A stretch of 64,000 nt of DNA from Sporomusaceae bacterium FL31 (GTDB lineage Bacteria > Bacillota > Negativicutes > DSM-1736 > Dendrosporobacteraceae), in NCBI GenBank assembly GCA_003990955.1, contig BIFV01000031.1, positions 1 to 64,000 on the forward strand, written 5' to 3'. Positions 30,890 to 40,463 of this stretch are shown in pieces. The position numbers were made by a program, and so were the translations under genes. Below the pieces are notes generated by a model that saw nothing but the letters and a program-made list of their open reading frames with translations, was not told where the DNA came from and made no database searches. Each line of letters begins with the position of its first letter. The stretch's first letter is position 1.

Positions 30890-32521
30890 ATGAATAATGG
30901 ATATTTTCAAATTAAACCACCAGTAAATGAGCCTGTTAAAGGGTACTTACCCGGTTCGCCTGAAAAAGCTGCTTTAAAAGCAGAACTTGAAAGACAACTC
31001 GCTAATCCGATTGAAGTACCAATTATTATTGGTGGCAAGGAAATTCGTTCAGGGAGCAAGGCTAAAATTATTTGCCCGCATGACCATCAAAAAGTTCTTG
31101 GTGAATATTATATTGCTGGAGAAAAAGAACTTCTTATGGCTATCGAAGCAGCAGAAGCTGCTAAAGAAGAATGGGAAAACATGCCATGGGAACATAGAGC
31201 TACTATTTTTCTGAAAGCCGCAGATTTGCTAACAACAAAATACAGAGCCAAATTAGCAGCTTCTTGCATGCTTGGCCAAAGTAAAAATGTTTATCAAGCT
31301 GAAATTGATGTCATTTGTGAGTTGGCAGATTTTCTTCGCTTTAATACACATTTTGTACAGGAGATTTATAAGCAACAGCCTAATAGTTCAGATGGCGTTT
31401 GGAATCGCGTAGAGTATCGTGCACTTGATGGCTTTGTAGCTGCAATTACGCCTTTTAACTTTACAGCAATCGGAGGCAATCTGTCCACGGCTCCAGCGAT
31501 GGCTGGCAATACTGTTCTATGGAAACCATCATCCACAGCAGTCCTTTCCAATTACTATGTCATGCAAATTCTTATCGAAGCCGGCCTGCCTGCAGGTGTT
31601 ATTAATTTTGTACCTTGCCGTGGTGTTGAGTTCGGTAAAAATGTAGTGAATCATCCTAAAATGGCAGGATTTCATTTTACAGGATCTACACGGGTGTTTA
31701 ATGATATTTGGAATCAAGTCGGTCAAAATATTGATCAGTACATTACCTATCCCCGCCTTGTTGGTGAAACAGGTGGTAAAGACTTTATCTTTGCTCATGA
31801 ATCAGCAGATGTTGAAGCACTTGCCTGCGCAATTGTGATGGGTGCATTTGAATATCAAGGACAAAAATGCTCAGCAGCATCTCGCGCTTACATTCCTGAA
31901 AGTCTGTGGGGACAACTCAACAAGCGTCTGATAGAACAAATTGGTAAAATTAAGATGGGAAGTGTTTGTGACTTTACTAATCTTATGAATGCTGTTATTG
32001 ATCAGAATTCGTTCAACAACATCAAAACTTACCTTGATTATGCAAAGAACGCTGATGATGCTGAAATCATTATTGGCGGCGGATGCGATGATAGTGTGGG
32101 ATACTTTGTTGAACCTACAGTGATTTTAGCCAAGACACCTACCTTTAAGACAATGGTCGAGGAAATCTTCGGACCGGTTATCACCATTTATGTATATCCA
32201 AATGATCAATTAGAAGAAACATTAACTGCCTGCGATACGGCAACTATTTACGGACTAACTGGTTCAGTATTTGCACAGGATCGCGCAGCTGTTATCAAAA
32301 TTTCTAAGGCATTGGATCATGCGGCAGGTAATTTTTATATTAATGATAAGCCTACCGGAGCGGTCGTTGGGCAACAGCCATTTGGCGGCAGCCGTGCATC
32401 GGGTACAAATGATAAGGCTGGCAGTGCAATTAATTTATATCGCTGGATGAGCCAACGTTCGATAAAAGAAACCTTGGTTCCCCGTACTGTGGTCAACTAT
32501 CCTTATATGATTGAAGAATAA
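30890..32521 (+). CDS. 1-pyrroline-5-carboxylate dehydrogenase
   Basis: Aldehyde dehydrogenase of the ALDH4/P5CDH type (543 aa): oxidises glutamate semialdehyde, from P5C hydrolysis, to glutamate with NAD+. Catalytic Cys lies in GQKCSAASR, the general-base Glu in LVGETGGKDF, and FTGSTRV is the NAD region. The ATG at 30890 follows AAGGAGG. The 113-bp gap to the DAO gene shows no promoter or terminator I can support, so it is likely the last gene of the sigma-54 operon. Confidence 0.93.
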   Translation: MNNGYFQIKPPVNEPVKGYLPGSPEKAALKAELERQLANPIEVPIIIGGKEIRSGSKAKIICPHDHQKVLGEYYIAGEKELLMAIEAAEAAKEEWENMPWEHRATIFLKAADLLTTKYRAKLAASCMLGQSKNVYQAEIDVICELADFLRFNTHFVQEIYKQQPNSSDGVWNRVEYRALDGFVAAITPFNFTAIGGNLSTAPAMAGNTVLWKPSSTAVLSNYYVMQILIEAGLPAGVINFVPCRGVEFGKNVVNHPKMAGFHFTGSTRVFNDIWNQVGQNIDQYITYPRLVGETGGKDFIFAHESADVEALACAIVMGAFEYQGQKCSAASRAYIPESLWGQLNKRLIEQIGKIKMGSVCDFTNLMNAVIDQNSFNNIKTYLDYAKNADDAEIIIGGGCDDSVGYFVEPTVILAKTPTFKTMVEEIFGPVITIYVYPNDQLEETLTACDTATIYGLTGSVFAQDRAAVIKISKALDHAAGNFYINDKPTGAVVGQQPFGGSRASGTNDKAGSAINLYRWMSQRSIKETLVPRTVVNYPYMIEE

Positions 32522-32572
32522 CGAATAAGCAGTCAGAAATTTCTCCAATCTTAATCTCTAACTCTCTCTATA

Positions 32573-32604
32573 TAAACCGTCAGAATTGGCGGTTTATTTT
32601 TTAT
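32573..32604 (+). terminator. Intrinsic terminator after the proline operon
   Basis: TAAACCG/CGGTTTA stem (from 32574) with a 10-nt loop, followed by T6. Confidence 0.75.
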
Positions 32605-32776
32605 GGCGCTCATAGCAGTAAATGATTGGATATAAAAAGATTAATGGCTGGTACTACTAATGTCACTAGGTAATTTCATGAAAGCTGAATGTCAATATTT
32701 TTTTATGTTAAGGATATGCTATTAGAGGAAAATAATGTTTATTCGCGAATACTATCCATATCATGGAGGTTTATAT

Positions 32777-33475
32777 ATGTCTATTGCACAAAACTTAGCT
32801 CAAATCAGGAAAAATATTGATTTAGCAGTTAAACGAACCGCAGTGGAACGTCCTGGTCAGCAGGTAAAGTTAATTGCAGTAACTAAAAATCAGGAGATAT
32901 CGGCTATTCGCCAAGTTATTGACAATGGGGTCACTGTCATAGGAGAAAACCGGGTTCAGGAGGTATTACAGAAGCTTCCTGGATTGGAAAGAACTGTTGA
33001 GTGTCATTTAATTGGTCATCTTCAAACAAATAAAGTGCGGCAAATCGTTCCATTTGCTGATTTAATTCATTCGGTTGACAGTCAACAGCTTGCTTTAGAG
33101 ATAGACCGAATTGCCAGTAAACTGGGGAAGTATCAGGACATTCTGATTCAGGTGAATGTTGCTGGGGAAGTCAGCAAATTTGGCATTGAACCGGATGATT
33201 GTTTAGATCTAGCCCGATTTATCAGTGGTTTAGAGCATGTACGCCTTTGTGGTTTAATGACTATAGCCCCTCATTATGAAGATCCTGAACTGGTAAGACC
33301 AATTTTTAAGAAATTACACAAGTTGTTTATGGAATTATCTGCAATGAATTTAAATAACACAAATATTACATGGTTATCAATGGGAATGACCAGCGATTAT
33401 ATAATAGCTATTGAAGAGGGTGCCAATATGGTACGGGTTGGTACTGGAATATTCGGTGCGCGTCAATATAAATAG
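32777..33475 (+). CDS. ylmE: YlmE/YggS, PLP homeostasis protein
   Basis: PLP-binding TIM-barrel protein (COG0325) involved in pyridoxal-phosphate homeostasis. The PLP lysine is in LIAVTKN (about residue 36), and HLIGHLQTNK and SMGMTSDYIIAI are family motifs. It is 232 aa. ATG 32777 follows TGGAGG; an in-frame ATG at 32735 lacks a site. It opens the ylmE-sepF-proC-ylmH-divIVA cluster. Confidence 0.94.
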   Translation: MSIAQNLAQIRKNIDLAVKRTAVERPGQQVKLIAVTKNQEISAIRQVIDNGVTVIGENRVQEVLQKLPGLERTVECHLIGHLQTNKVRQIVPFADLIHSVDSQQLALEIDRIASKLGKYQDILIQVNVAGEVSKFGIEPDDCLDLARFISGLEHVRLCGLMTIAPHYEDPELVRPIFKKLHKLFMELSAMNLNNTNITWLSMGMTSDYIIAIEEGANMVRVGTGIFGARQYK

Positions 33476-33488
33476 GGAGGAATCAACG

Positions 33489-33926
33489 ATGAAATTTATG
33501 GAGAAAGTATGGGGCAGTTTAGGGTTGTTTGAACAAGTTGACACTGAAACAGAACAACAAATTAAACCTGAAGAAATACCGGAGCCTAAAAGCCGGAAAT
33601 CAAGCAATTTAGTGAATTTACCAACTGCAGCTGTGCCAAAGCAAATTAAAGTCATGGTCGTTGAGCCGTTTACATTTGATGATGCTCAGCATGTGGCAGA
33701 TCATTTGAAAAATCGTAAACCGGTTGTAGTTAATTTTGAAAACACTGACAAAGAAGTCGCAAAAAGGATGATCGATTTTATTAGTGGTACTACCTATGCA
33801 TTAGGTGGATCAATTCAAAAAGTCGGTAATAATATTTTTCTGTGTGCGCCAAATAATGTCGATATTTCATATAGCTCACAGGAAGAAGGCATGGACAAGG
33901 CTTTTATGCCTTGGGCACAAAAGTAA
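33489..33926 (+). CDS. sepF: SepF, FtsZ membrane anchor
   Basis: Division protein that bundles FtsZ and tethers it to the membrane. The N-terminal amphipathic helix (MKFMEKVWGSLGLF), a linker and the SepF domain (about 60-135, KVMVVEPFTFDDAQHVADHL cut to EPFTFDDAQ) are present. It is 145 aa. ATG 33489 follows AGGGAGG. It is 13 bp after ylmE, as in Bacillus. Confidence 0.95.
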   Translation: MKFMEKVWGSLGLFEQVDTETEQQIKPEEIPEPKSRKSSNLVNLPTAAVPKQIKVMVVEPFTFDDAQHVADHLKNRKPVVVNFENTDKEVAKRMIDFISGTTYALGGSIQKVGNNIFLCAPNNVDISYSSQEEGMDKAFMPWAQK

Positions 33927-33944
33927 ACAACAGGAGGAAGCAGA

Positions 33945-34754
33945 TTGCAAGATAAGAAAATTGGCTTTATTGGCGGCGGAGCTATGGCCGAGGCGCTGAT
34001 ACGCGGGATTATCAATACCGGCTTAATCCAAAGGCAGCAGATTGTTGTCAGTGATATTGCACCCGAACGACGTGACTACTTGACACAAACTTATACAATT
34101 TCAACTTTGGCTGATGTCAACGCAGTAGCAAAGAATGCGGATATCCTTTTTCTAGCCGTAAAGCCACAAGTGGTTAAAGCGGTCATGGAACAAATTAGTG
34201 GGCAGGTTTCCACCAAGACAATTGTTGTTTCTGTTGTGGCGGGCCTGACACTGGCGGCAATGCAAGCAAAATTTCCCGGTTGTGCCATTATTCGAGTTAT
34301 GCCAAATACACCTATTGCAGTTGGTGCTGGAATGTCGGCATTAGCGTTAGGAAAGCTTGCTACTCAGCAAGACAGTGAATTAGTTTCGCAGATTTTTTCG
34401 GCAGCTGGGACAGTTGTGACTGTTGGTGAGGAACTCATGGATGCAGTTACTGGACTTTCCGGAAGTGGCCCAGGATATGGTTTTGTTATCATTGATGCTT
34501 TAACTGATGCCGGAGTACGGGTTGGTTTATCACGGCAAACTGCATTGGTTTTAGCTGCTCAGACTCTTTTGGGGGCTGCTAAAATGGTCTTGGAAACAGG
34601 AGAGCATCCAGCTAAATTACGGGATATGGTTACATCGCCTGGAGGCACTGCTATTACAGGTATTCACGTTTTAGAGCAAAGCGGATTACGGGCAGCTCTA
34701 ATTGATGCTGTTGTTGCAGCAACTAAACGGTCTCAGGAGATGGGGAAGAAATAG
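33945..34754 (+). CDS. proC: ProC, pyrroline-5-carboxylate reductase
   Basis: Last step of proline synthesis: P5C + NAD(P)H to proline. The Rossmann motif KIGFIGGGAMAEALIRG is at residues 5-21, and the C-terminal MVTSPGGTAITG helps form the active site. It is 269 aa. The TTG at 33945 has AGGAGGA upstream. It lies where ylmG stands in Bacillus, within the division cluster. It runs opposite in direction to the proline-oxidising operon 1.4 kb upstream. Confidence 0.95.
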   Translation: MQDKKIGFIGGGAMAEALIRGIINTGLIQRQQIVVSDIAPERRDYLTQTYTISTLADVNAVAKNADILFLAVKPQVVKAVMEQISGQVSTKTIVVSVVAGLTLAAMQAKFPGCAIIRVMPNTPIAVGAGMSALALGKLATQQDSELVSQIFSAAGTVVTVGEELMDAVTGLSGSGPGYGFVIIDALTDAGVRVGLSRQTALVLAAQTLLGAAKMVLETGEHPAKLRDMVTSPGGTAITGIHVLEQSGLRAALIDAVVAATKRSQEMGKK

Positions 34755-35540
34755 ATGAGTGAGCGGGAAAAAATACTGCGTTATTATCGATCAAGTGGAG
34801 AAGAGCATGTGGCGGCTAAGTTACTGGATGCTGCTGAAGGAGTACAACGCAATCGTAAATATAAGGTTACTGAGTTTCTTGATCCTTATGGATATACAAT
34901 TGCTGAAACAGTTGCCGCTCATTATGACCAGATCGAATTACAGGCAAGTGGGGGTTATCTTGGTGCTGAAAGACAAAAGGTTGCGTTCGTTCATCCCGAA
35001 TTTCGAGGGGTAACGGACTTTATGCTGGCAGCGCTTAAATTTAGCTGGGACTCACGGTATTATCAGCTAGCTCATCGTGATGTGCTGGGAGCTGTTTTGG
35101 GATTAGGAATTAAGCGAGAAACAATCGGTGATATTATTATGATGGGTGACAGTGCTCAAATCATTGTTGATACTGCCATTGCTTCATTCATTGAAAAAAA
35201 TATCACACAAATCGGTGCTGCAGCGATTTCTGTAGTGCCAGCACTATTGGAAGAGATTGCACCAAGAGAAGAAAGAGTTAAAGAATTAAAGACCACCGTA
35301 GCGTCACTCCGGCTGGATGTTATTGCTGCAGCAGGTTTTGGAGTTTCACGAAGCAAGATGGCTGACGAAATTGCTGCAGACAAAGTGAAAGTTAACTGGC
35401 AACAGGCCAAGAGCAGTTCCCAGGCAATGAAACAAGGTGATATCATTTCAATGCGCGGCCGGGGACGGGTTGAAATATGCGAAATCCTGGGTCAGACCAA
35501 GAAAGGCCGGACCAGTATTTTTCTCAAGCGGTTCATTTAA
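34755..35540 (+). CDS. ylmH: YlmH, S4-domain RNA-binding protein
   Basis: It is 261 aa. The C-terminal S4 domain (about 180-255; RLDVIAAAGFGVSRSKMADE) binds RNA; family members have been linked to stalled-ribosome (RQC) function and to division. The ATG directly abuts the proC stop. The presence of rqcH at 44434 fits a RQC pathway, but the link is from family knowledge. Confidence 0.9.
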   Translation: MSEREKILRYYRSSGEEHVAAKLLDAAEGVQRNRKYKVTEFLDPYGYTIAETVAAHYDQIELQASGGYLGAERQKVAFVHPEFRGVTDFMLAALKFSWDSRYYQLAHRDVLGAVLGLGIKRETIGDIIMMGDSAQIIVDTAIASFIEKNITQIGAAAISVVPALLEEIAPREERVKELKTTVASLRLDVIAAAGFGVSRSKMADEIAADKVKVNWQQAKSSSQAMKQGDIISMRGRGRVEICEILGQTKKGRTSIFLKRFI

Positions 35541-35561
35541 GAAGAAAGATGGAGGTGCTGT

Positions 35562-36014
35562 ATGCTTACGCCTTTAGATATTCATAACAAAGAATTTAAA
35601 AGAAGTTTTCGCGGATATAATGAGGATGAAGTTGATGAGTTCTTAGATCGAGTTGTGAAAGATTATGAGCAATTATATCGGGAGAACTTGGATTTAAAGG
35701 AAACAATTGATCGTCTTAATAGTAAGTTAGATCACTTCCAACATATGGAAAATACACTGCATAATACCTTGGTTATTGCCCAAGAAACAGCAGAAGAAGT
35801 AAAGCTTAATGCTAAAAAAGAAACTGAACTCATGATTAAAGAAGCAGAAGTTCGTTCACAACGCCTTATTGATGAAGCCATGTCCAAGGTTCGCCGCATG
35901 ACTGGCGAATATGAAGAATTACAGAAACAAGCCCAAATTTATCGAACTCGCATGAGAACTTTAGTGCAGGCACAGCTAGAGATGTTAAAATCTTCAGAAG
36001 ATGATGAGAACTAA
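35562..36014 (+). CDS. divIVA: DivIVA-family protein
   Basis: Coiled-coil protein that binds curved membrane at poles and septa. The N-terminal domain LDIHNKEFKRSFRGYNEDEV and EFLDRV is the lipid-binding part; long coiled coils follow (about 30-150). It is 150 aa. The ATG follows TGGAGGTG. Confidence 0.94.
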   Translation: MLTPLDIHNKEFKRSFRGYNEDEVDEFLDRVVKDYEQLYRENLDLKETIDRLNSKLDHFQHMENTLHNTLVIAQETAEEVKLNAKKETELMIKEAEVRSQRLIDEAMSKVRRMTGEYEELQKQAQIYRTRMRTLVQAQLEMLKSSEDDEN

Positions 36015-36016
36015 GC

Positions 36017-36325
36017 TTGAAAACGTCAGAACTAGAGATTAAAGAATTGGCTGGAGCAATTACCATAAAGGTGAGGGTTCAACCAAGAGCAAGCCGTAAT
36101 ATGATTGCTGGGAATTATGCGGATAGCTTAAAAGTAGTATTAACATCTCCACCTGTTGATGGTGAGGCAAATCAAGCTTGTATTGATTTTTTTGCTGAAT
36201 TTATGGAAATACCTAAGAAGGCAGTGAGCATTGTTGCTGGTCATAAAAACCGCAATAAAATTGTTCGAATTGACGGTTTAGATAAAGCTTGTCTGATTAG
36301 TCGGTTAGAAAAATTGCCAGATTAA
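36017..36325 (+). CDS. yggU: DUF167/YggU family protein
   Basis: It is 102 aa, function unknown. KVRVQPRASRN (from residue 18) and PPVDGEANQA are the family motifs. The TTG start lies 2 bp after the divIVA stop; the RBS is weak, so it is probably coupled. It ends the cluster. Confidence 0.88.
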   Translation: MKTSELEIKELAGAITIKVRVQPRASRNMIAGNYADSLKVVLTSPPVDGEANQACIDFFAEFMEIPKKAVSIVAGHKNRNKIVRIDGLDKACLISRLEKLPD

Positions 36326-36429
36326 GTAAGATTTAATTAATTATTTGATCCTTGTATTGTATTTTTAGTTTACTAATAGAAGTTTCGTGTTAAATTAACT
36401 AAATAATTTGTCCATATTGGCCGAATTAT

Positions 36430-36458
36430 TTGACTAAGTATTGCTAATTTTGTATAAT
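36430..36458 (+). promoter_or_regulatory. Sigma-A promoter of the T-box ileS unit
   Basis: TTGACT (36430-36435), 17 bp, TATAAT (36453-36458). It starts a leader that runs into the T-box. Confidence 0.8.
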
Positions 36459-36482
36459 ACTTTTAGCAATTACAAAGTTTAT

Positions 36483-36709
36483 TAAGTAATGATGGAGACA
36501 GTAGTCATTGTGATCTTCACAGCGAGTTAGGGATGGTGTAAGCCTAACAAAATAACTTTGACAAAAATCACTCCTGAACTGCAAATCGAAGCTCTAGTAG
36601 ATTCTGCCGTTTGACGGGCGTTAACCGTTACTAAAGTGACCAAACTGGTCATTAGGGTGGTACCACGGGAAATAACCTCTCGTCCCTTTGGGATGAAGAG
36701 GTTTTTTAT
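36483..36709 (+). ncRNA. T-box riboswitch (isoleucine) before ileS
   Basis: The T-box antiterminator core AGGGTGGTACCACGG (36653-36667) is followed by a terminator with stem AACCTCT/AGAGGTT (36674-36680 with 36697-36703) and T6. The bulge TGGT pairs with a tRNA ending ACCA. ATC at 36567-36569, in the expected distal loop of stem I, fits as an Ile specifier. Uncharged tRNA-Ile should favour read-through into ileS. Confidence 0.93.
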
Positions 36710-36726
36710 TTTTGGAGGTGTTTTTT

Positions 36727-39516
36727 TTGGATTATAGTAAGACGCTTAATTTACCCAATACCGATTTTCCAATGCGCGGAAATTTGCCTGAGCGTGAACC
36801 GCAAACTCTGAAATATTGGCAGAATAACAAGATCTACGAAAAAAGGGTTGCACAGGCCAATGGGAAAGAAAAATTCATTTTGCATGATGGCCCGCCTTAT
36901 GCGAATGGCAATATTCATATTGGTACAGCATTAAATAAAATATTAAAAGACATCGTAGTAAAATATAAATCGTTATGCGGATATGATGCGCCCTATGTAC
37001 CTGGCTGGGATACTCATGGTTTGCCAATTGAACATGCAGCAATTAAAATTTTAGGTCTTAATCGGCACGAGTTAAATCCTTTAGATTTACGCCGTGAATG
37101 CAAACAATATGCACTAAAATGTTTAGATATGCAGCGAGAGGATTTTAAACGGTTAGGTGTTAACGGTGATTGGGATAATCCATATATCACTCTGAAGCCC
37201 GAATACGAAGCCAAGCAAATCGAAGTTTTTGGTGAAATGGCTAAGAAAGGTTATATCTACAAGGGTTTAAAAACGGTGTATTGGTGCACCTCTTGTGAGA
37301 CTGCACTGGCTGAAGCCGAAATTGAATATGCTGAGAAAAAATCTCATGCGATTTTTGTTAAGTTTCCTTTGATTGATGATAAAGGTAATTTGCCTGTAGG
37401 AATTAGCCCTGAAAACGTTTTTGCCGTAATCTGGACGACGACTCCCTGGACTTTGCCAGCTAATGTGGCTATAGCGGTTAATCCTGAGCTTGAGTATGCT
37501 TGGGTAGAAGCCAATGGCGAAATTTATCTTATGGCTGAAGGGTTAATGGCATCAGTGGCCAAGGAAACGGGTTTAGAGAGTCTTAAAGTTTTGGCTACAG
37601 TAAAAGGAACAGATCTTGAAGGAATGCTCTTTGCTCATCCCTTTATGGATAGAGAATCAACTGTTGTTTTAGCCGATTATGTTACATTAGAGCAAGGTAC
37701 TGGCTGTGTTCATACTGCACCTGGCCATGGTCAAGAGGATTTTGAAACAGGAATAAAATATAAGCTGCAAATACTTAACCCAGTAGATGGCGCTGGTCGG
37801 TTTACTAAAGAAGCTGGGAAATTTCAAGGATTGGCTGTTCATGATGCAAATGTTCCGATTATTAAAGAACTTGCTGAACGTACCTTGCTTTTAGGAAAAG
37901 GATCAATCAAGCATCAATATGCTCACTGCTGGCGGTGCAAAAGTCCGATTATTTATCGTGCGACAGAGCAATGGTTTGCTTCAATAGACGGTTTTAGGGA
38001 ACAAGCTTTACAGGCAATTGCTAAATCAAATTGGATTCCAGCCTGGGGCGAGGATCGAATTCGCAATATGGTTGCTGACCGCCATGATTGGTGCATTTCG
38101 CGTCAAAGAGTCTGGGGAGTACCGATTCCAATTTTCTACTGCACTAGCTGCAATGAACATATCATTAATGATACAACTATTGGTGCGATTAAAGAACTAT
38201 TTGCTCAATTTGGCTCAGATATCTGGTGGGCTAAAAGTGCCGGGGAGATATTGCCTGCAGATTTTTCTTGTCCACATTGTGGACATAAAGATTTCCGCAA
38301 GGAAACCGATATTATGGATGTTTGGTTTGACAGTGGTTCCAGCCATGCTTCAGTTCTTGAACAACGTAAGGAACTTCAATGGCCGGCTGATTTATATTTA
38401 GAGGGCAGTGATCAGCATCGCGGCTGGTTTCAGTCATCCTTGCTAACATCAGTTGCAACTAAAGGAACAGCTCCATATAAAGCTGTTTTGACACATGGCT
38501 TTGTTGTAGACGGTGAAGGCCGTAAGATGTCTAAGTCAATAGGAAATACTATTTACCCTCAGGATGTTATTAAAAAGTATGGTGCGGATATATTACGTTT
38601 ATGGGTTGCATCTGCTGATTATCAGGCTGACATTCGAATATCAAATGATATTCTTAAGCAAATGTCTGAAGTCTACAGGAAAATTCGTAATACGTTCCGC
38701 TATATATTAGGTAATATTCACGACTTTAATCCTGCTGCTGATAAAATAGCCTATGCACAGTTGCTTGAAATCGATCGGTGGGCACTCTTGCGCTTAGAAC
38801 AGGTGAGAGAACGGGTAACGAAAGCTTATGAAAGTTATGAGTTTCATTTGCTTTACCATACCATTCATAATTTCTGTGCCATTGATCTAAGCTCTATCTA
38901 CCTTGATATTTTGAAGGATAGAATTTATACATCCTTGCCTGATTCTATCGAGCGCCGCTCTGCGCAAACTGTTATGCATGAAATACTAACTACTTTGGTA
39001 ACTCTAGTGGCTCCAGTATTGACTTTTTCGTCTGAGGAAGTATGGCAGTATATGCCGAAAGAGCCAGGATTACCGGAAAGTGTTCAGCTGGCTGTGTGGC
39101 CTGCTGCTCACCCTGAATATCTTGACACAAAGCTTGAAGCAAAATGGAACCAGATATTAACCGTACGTGGTGAAATAACCAAAGCCCTGGAAACAGCAAG
39201 GCGCAATAAAGTTATTGGCCATTCACTGGATGCTACAGTTCATGTTTATGCTAACCATGCCGAATATGAATTATTAGATTCTATTCGTCAAGATTTAGCG
39301 ACAATATTAATTGTTTCTGAAGTGAAACTATTTGAAAATACTACATCTGCACCAGCCGATGCTTATCAAGCCGAGGGTCTGAGCTTGGCAGTTACAGTAT
39401 CACCGGCGACAGGTGAGAAATGTGAACGTTGTTGGATTCATGGCGATACGATTGGTGCCAATAAAGAACATGAAAAATTATGTTCACGTTGTGCCAGCGT
39501 AGTTGAAAAATTATAA
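36727..39516 (+). CDS. ileS: Isoleucyl-tRNA synthetase
   Basis: Class I synthetase of 929 aa. The HIGH motif reads HIGT in PYANGNIHIGTALNK; KMSKS lies in GRKMSKSIGN; the editing domain sits between. The C-terminal zinc site is CERCW and CSRC. The TTG at 36727 lies 6 bp after GGAGGTG and gives MDYSKTLNLPNTDFPMRGN, as in the Bacillus enzyme. An in-frame TTG at 36712 would cover the RBS. Confidence 0.97.
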   Translation: MDYSKTLNLPNTDFPMRGNLPEREPQTLKYWQNNKIYEKRVAQANGKEKFILHDGPPYANGNIHIGTALNKILKDIVVKYKSLCGYDAPYVPGWDTHGLPIEHAAIKILGLNRHELNPLDLRRECKQYALKCLDMQREDFKRLGVNGDWDNPYITLKPEYEAKQIEVFGEMAKKGYIYKGLKTVYWCTSCETALAEAEIEYAEKKSHAIFVKFPLIDDKGNLPVGISPENVFAVIWTTTPWTLPANVAIAVNPELEYAWVEANGEIYLMAEGLMASVAKETGLESLKVLATVKGTDLEGMLFAHPFMDRESTVVLADYVTLEQGTGCVHTAPGHGQEDFETGIKYKLQILNPVDGAGRFTKEAGKFQGLAVHDANVPIIKELAERTLLLGKGSIKHQYAHCWRCKSPIIYRATEQWFASIDGFREQALQAIAKSNWIPAWGEDRIRNMVADRHDWCISRQRVWGVPIPIFYCTSCNEHIINDTTIGAIKELFAQFGSDIWWAKSAGEILPADFSCPHCGHKDFRKETDIMDVWFDSGSSHASVLEQRKELQWPADLYLEGSDQHRGWFQSSLLTSVATKGTAPYKAVLTHGFVVDGEGRKMSKSIGNTIYPQDVIKKYGADILRLWVASADYQADIRISNDILKQMSEVYRKIRNTFRYILGNIHDFNPAADKIAYAQLLEIDRWALLRLEQVRERVTKAYESYEFHLLYHTIHNFCAIDLSSIYLDILKDRIYTSLPDSIERRSAQTVMHEILTTLVTLVAPVLTFSSEEVWQYMPKEPGLPESVQLAVWPAAHPEYLDTKLEAKWNQILTVRGEITKALETARRNKVIGHSLDATVHVYANHAEYELLDSIRQDLATILIVSEVKLFENTTSAPADAYQAEGLSLAVTVSPATGEKCERCWIHGDTIGANKEHEKLCSRCASVVEKL

Positions 39517-39528
39517 GTAGTTTTATTA

Positions 39529-39558
39529 AACCGGGTATGATAACCCGGTTTTTTTTTA
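39529..39558 (+). terminator. Intrinsic terminator after ileS
   Basis: AACCGGGT/ACCCGGTT (39529-39536 with 39543-39550), loop ATGATA, then T9. Confidence 0.93.
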
Positions 39559-39593
39559 TTTTACTGGAGATAATAGAAAATGGAGGAATGCCT

Positions 39594-39890
39594 ATGGAAA
39601 GACTTACAAAAGAGGAGTTTATCGGAGCTCAGGCTCAACGTTTAGTACATCATCTTGAATCTATGAAAATAGCAGAATATGTGGAACTTTTGCAACGGCC
39701 TGCAAGATTAATTTTTATAAATTTTGTTGCCGGATTGGCTCGAGGATTAGGCATTGCTATTGGTGCCACATTGATCTTTGCTTTAATGGTCGAGTTTCTC
39801 CGCCGGCTTATTATGTTAAATATTCCGGGAATAGGAAGCTTTATTGCAGAGATTGTACAGATCGTTGAGCTGAAAAATGGTAAGTTTTAG
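39594..39890 (+). CDS. DUF5665-like membrane protein
   Basis: It is 98 aa. A soluble head with RLVHHLESMKIAEYVELLQRP (cut: RLVHHLESMKIAEYVE) leads to one or two membrane segments (INFVAGLARGLGIAIGATLIF). It matches my memory of DUF5665 proteins; function unknown. ATG 39594 is 7 bp after GGAGG (39582-39586); the ATG at 39588 is too close to it. Confidence 0.75.
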   Translation: MERLTKEEFIGAQAQRLVHHLESMKIAEYVELLQRPARLIFINFVAGLARGLGIAIGATLIFALMVEFLRRLIMLNIPGIGSFIAEIVQIVELKNGKF

Positions 39891-39925
39891 ACTCATAATC
39901 TCTAAATATAAAAGGAGTTGTAAGG

Positions 39926-40453
39926 ATGACAAAAGATATTTTTGATTGCATGCGAGAAAGTCATACAGTGCGGAACTTTAAACAGCAAGAAATTGCTGAT
40001 GCGACTTTAACACGGATATTAGAAGCAGGCTGCTGGGCTCCTAGTGCTGGCAATTTACAACCTTGGTATTTTTATGTAGTAAAGAATCAACAAGTAAAAG
40101 ATAAAATTGCTGAAGTTTGCTACGAACAGCAGCAGGTACAGGAAGCTCCAGTTAGTGTCGTCATTATGGCCGATCCTTCGCGTTCTAATGATCAATATGG
40201 CGAGCGAGGAGCACAATTATATTGTTTACAAGATACTGCGGCAGCAGCTGAGAATATGATTTTGGCAGCCGATGCACTGGGGATTAGCAGTTGCTGGGTT
40301 GGGGCCTTTGATGAGCGTCAAGTACAACAAGCGGTTGAAGCTCCGCCGCGATTGAGAGCAGTAGCGATTATTTGCTTAGGATATAGTGATGAACAGATAA
40401 AAAAATCCAAAGAGCGCTACAGAGTAGCTGAGGTAACTAAGATTATTCATTAG
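39926..40453 (+). CDS. Nitroreductase family protein
   Basis: FMN-dependent oxidoreductase of 175 aa. The N-terminal SHTVRNFKQQEIADATL and APSAGNLQPWYFYVV are FMN-binding motifs; the C-terminal half has the usual SCWVGAFDE. Substrate unknown. AAAGGAG precedes the ATG. Next gene 10 bp after. Confidence 0.9.
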   Translation: MTKDIFDCMRESHTVRNFKQQEIADATLTRILEAGCWAPSAGNLQPWYFYVVKNQQVKDKIAEVCYEQQQVQEAPVSVVIMADPSRSNDQYGERGAQLYCLQDTAAAAENMILAADALGISSCWVGAFDERQVQQAVEAPPRLRAVAIICLGYSDEQIKKSKERYRVAEVTKIIH

Positions 40454-40463
40454 GAGGCTTATC

